NCBI GenBank assembly: GCA_001017865.1
Contig: LATQ01000143.1
Span: 1 to 6,337, forward strand
Reading direction: 5' to 3'
Source: Rhodococcus sp. IITR03
GTDB taxonomy: Bacteria; Actinomycetota; Actinomycetes; Mycobacteriales; Mycobacteriaceae
Length of the DNA: 6,337 nucleotides
Part shown: positions 5,660-6,337 of the stretch, piece after piece
Numbering within the stretch: position 1 is the first letter of the stretch
Layout: each line of letters opens with the position of its first letter
Translations under genes and position numbers: made by a program
The notes under the pieces: model-generated
What the model was told of the DNA's origin: nothing
Databases searched by the model: none
Seen by the model: the letters and a program-made list of their open reading frames with translations, nothing else

Positions 5660-6337
5660 GTGCGGAATCGAGGACCCGTCGGTGTCGTCACGCGCGGCAC
5701 CACCGGCATCAACAGGCTGCGCCGCAGCGACCGCTGGGCGATGCACGACCCCCACATCATGAGGGCGTTGACGCACGCCACCGACCCGCTGGTGGTCGAT
5801 CTGGGTTACGGCGCCATGCCGGTGACGACCCTCGAACTCGCCGCGCGCCTGCGTCGGGTCCGCAGCCATCTGCGCGTGGTCGGTCTCGAGATCGATCCGG
5901 ACCGTGTGGTCCCGGGCCGCGACGGTGTCGAGTTCGCCCGGGGCGGCTTCGAGCTCGCGGGCCTGCGCCCGACCCTGGTCCGGGCCTTCAACGTGCTCCG
6001 GCAGTATCCGGAGGAGGCGGTCGAACCGGCGTGGGCGCACCTGCGTTCCGGTCTCGCTCCCGGCGGCCTGCTCATCGACGGCACGTGCGACGAGCTGGGC
6101 CGGCGCTGCGCGGGTGCTCCTCGACGAGCACGGTCCCCGTTCGCTGACCTTGGCGTGGAGCCCGTTCCACGTGGAGAGACCGTCCGACGTCGCCGAACGG
6201 CTGCCGAAGGCGCTGATCCACCGGAACGTCCCGGGCGAGCCGATCCACGCGCTGCTCCGCGCGGCCGACCGGGCGTGGGGACGAGCGCTCCGCACGCGGC
6301 GTTCGGGCCGCGGATCCGATGGAGCGACGCTCGAGCT
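5660..6337 (+). CDS. SAM-dependent methyltransferase-like protein (class I), two frameshifts, cut by or ending near the window edge
   Basis: Starts 3 nt after the second DUF2505 gene at GTG 5660 (RNRGPVGVVTRGTTGINRLR, then RRSDRWAMHDP), so it is probably cotranscribed and perhaps coupled; no good ribosome binding site is visible, and the exact start is uncertain. DPLVVDLGYGAMPVTTLELA (motif I, glycine-rich SAM loop) and LRVVGLEIDPDRV (acidic end of the second strand) support a Rossmann-fold methyltransferase. FARGGFELAGLRPTLVRAFN and LAPGGLLIDGTCDELGRR follow. Near 6101-6113 the frame moves (+1, or two bases missing) to VLLDEHGPRSLTLAW, PSDVAERLPKALIHRNVPGE and LLRAADRAW. A further missing G in the run 6277-6280 leads to APHAAFGPRIRWSDARA at the edge. 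No stop is reached. Substrate unknown. A GTG at 5672 in a different frame is not used. Confidence 0.75.
   Translation, partial: MRNRGPVGVVTRGTTGINRLRRSDRWAMHDPHIMRALTHATDPLVVDLGYGAMPVTTLELAARLRRVRSHLRVVGLEIDPDRVVPGRDGVEFARGGFELAGLRPTLVRAFNVLRQYPEEAVEPAWAHLRSGLAPGGLLIDGTCDELGRRCAGAPRRARSPFADLGVEPVPRGETVRRRRTAAEGADPPERPGRADPRAAPRGRPGVGTSAPHAAFGPRIRWSDARA

Noticed and set aside
2213..6281. Programmed frameshifting as the explanation for the broken frames
   Set aside because: There are too many breaks in unrelated genes, with no common slippery heptamer plus downstream structure; missing bases explain them more simply.
5069..6295. A 408-codon open frame on the minus strand opposite the second DUF2505 gene and the methyltransferase gene
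   Set aside because: It is the high-GC shadow of genes whose family motifs read clearly on the plus strand; its translation is low-complexity and matches no family I recognise.
1..6337. Insertion sequences, CRISPR arrays, tRNA or rRNA genes, attachment sites
   Set aside because: I saw no transposase motifs, regularly spaced repeats, cloverleaf or conserved rRNA segments, or long direct repeats by eye on either strand.

Overview
This window is very GC-rich, and its leaderless promoters, GTG starts and gene families point to Actinomycetota, most likely Rhodococcus or a near relative in the Mycobacteriales. Read on the minus strand, the gene order resembles the stretch Rv0481c (DUF2505) - Rv0482 (murB) - Rv0484c (short-chain dehydrogenase) - Rv0485 (ROK regulator) - Rv0486 (mshA) of Mycobacterium tuberculosis, recalled from memory. 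Relative to that order the window has an extra TetR gene, a DUF2804 gene where lprQ sits in M. tuberculosis, a second DUF2505 gene, and a SAM-methyltransferase-like gene.

Layout. 1-556 (minus): N-terminal part of a ROK-family regulator, cut by the window edge. 557-838: no conventional gene, but on the minus strand a well-spaced promoter drives a 35-codon leaderless ORF ending in Cys-Cys-Arg-Cys-Cys-Gly-Lys, followed by a 134-nt leader with competing hairpins before the ROK start. 839-1516 (minus): TetR regulator. 1600-2348 (plus): short-chain dehydrogenase/reductase, divergent from tetR. 2412-3444 (plus): DUF2804 protein. 3460-4503 (minus): MurB of peptidoglycan precursor synthesis. 4574-5081 and 5156-5656 (plus): two tandem DUF2505 proteins. 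5660-6337 (plus): methyltransferase-like protein, running to the window edge.

The most interesting element is the polycysteine mini-ORF. It has the architecture of the cysteine-responsive translational attenuators known in mycobacteria. By synteny the ROK gene would be followed, just outside the window, by mshA, the first gene of mycothiol synthesis. Mycothiol is a cysteine-containing thiol, so a cysteine sensor in front of a ROK-mshA unit is a coherent but untested idea.

A strong caution: five of the eight genes (SDR, DUF2804, MurB, first DUF2505, methyltransferase) need about ten small frame corrections to read as full-length family members. Nine are consistent with one missing base, several of them in short G or C runs. 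This looks like consensus or sequencing error rather than decay, because essential murB is among the genes hit and the conserved motifs survive on both sides of every break. ROK (as far as visible), the leader ORF, TetR and the second DUF2505 gene read cleanly.
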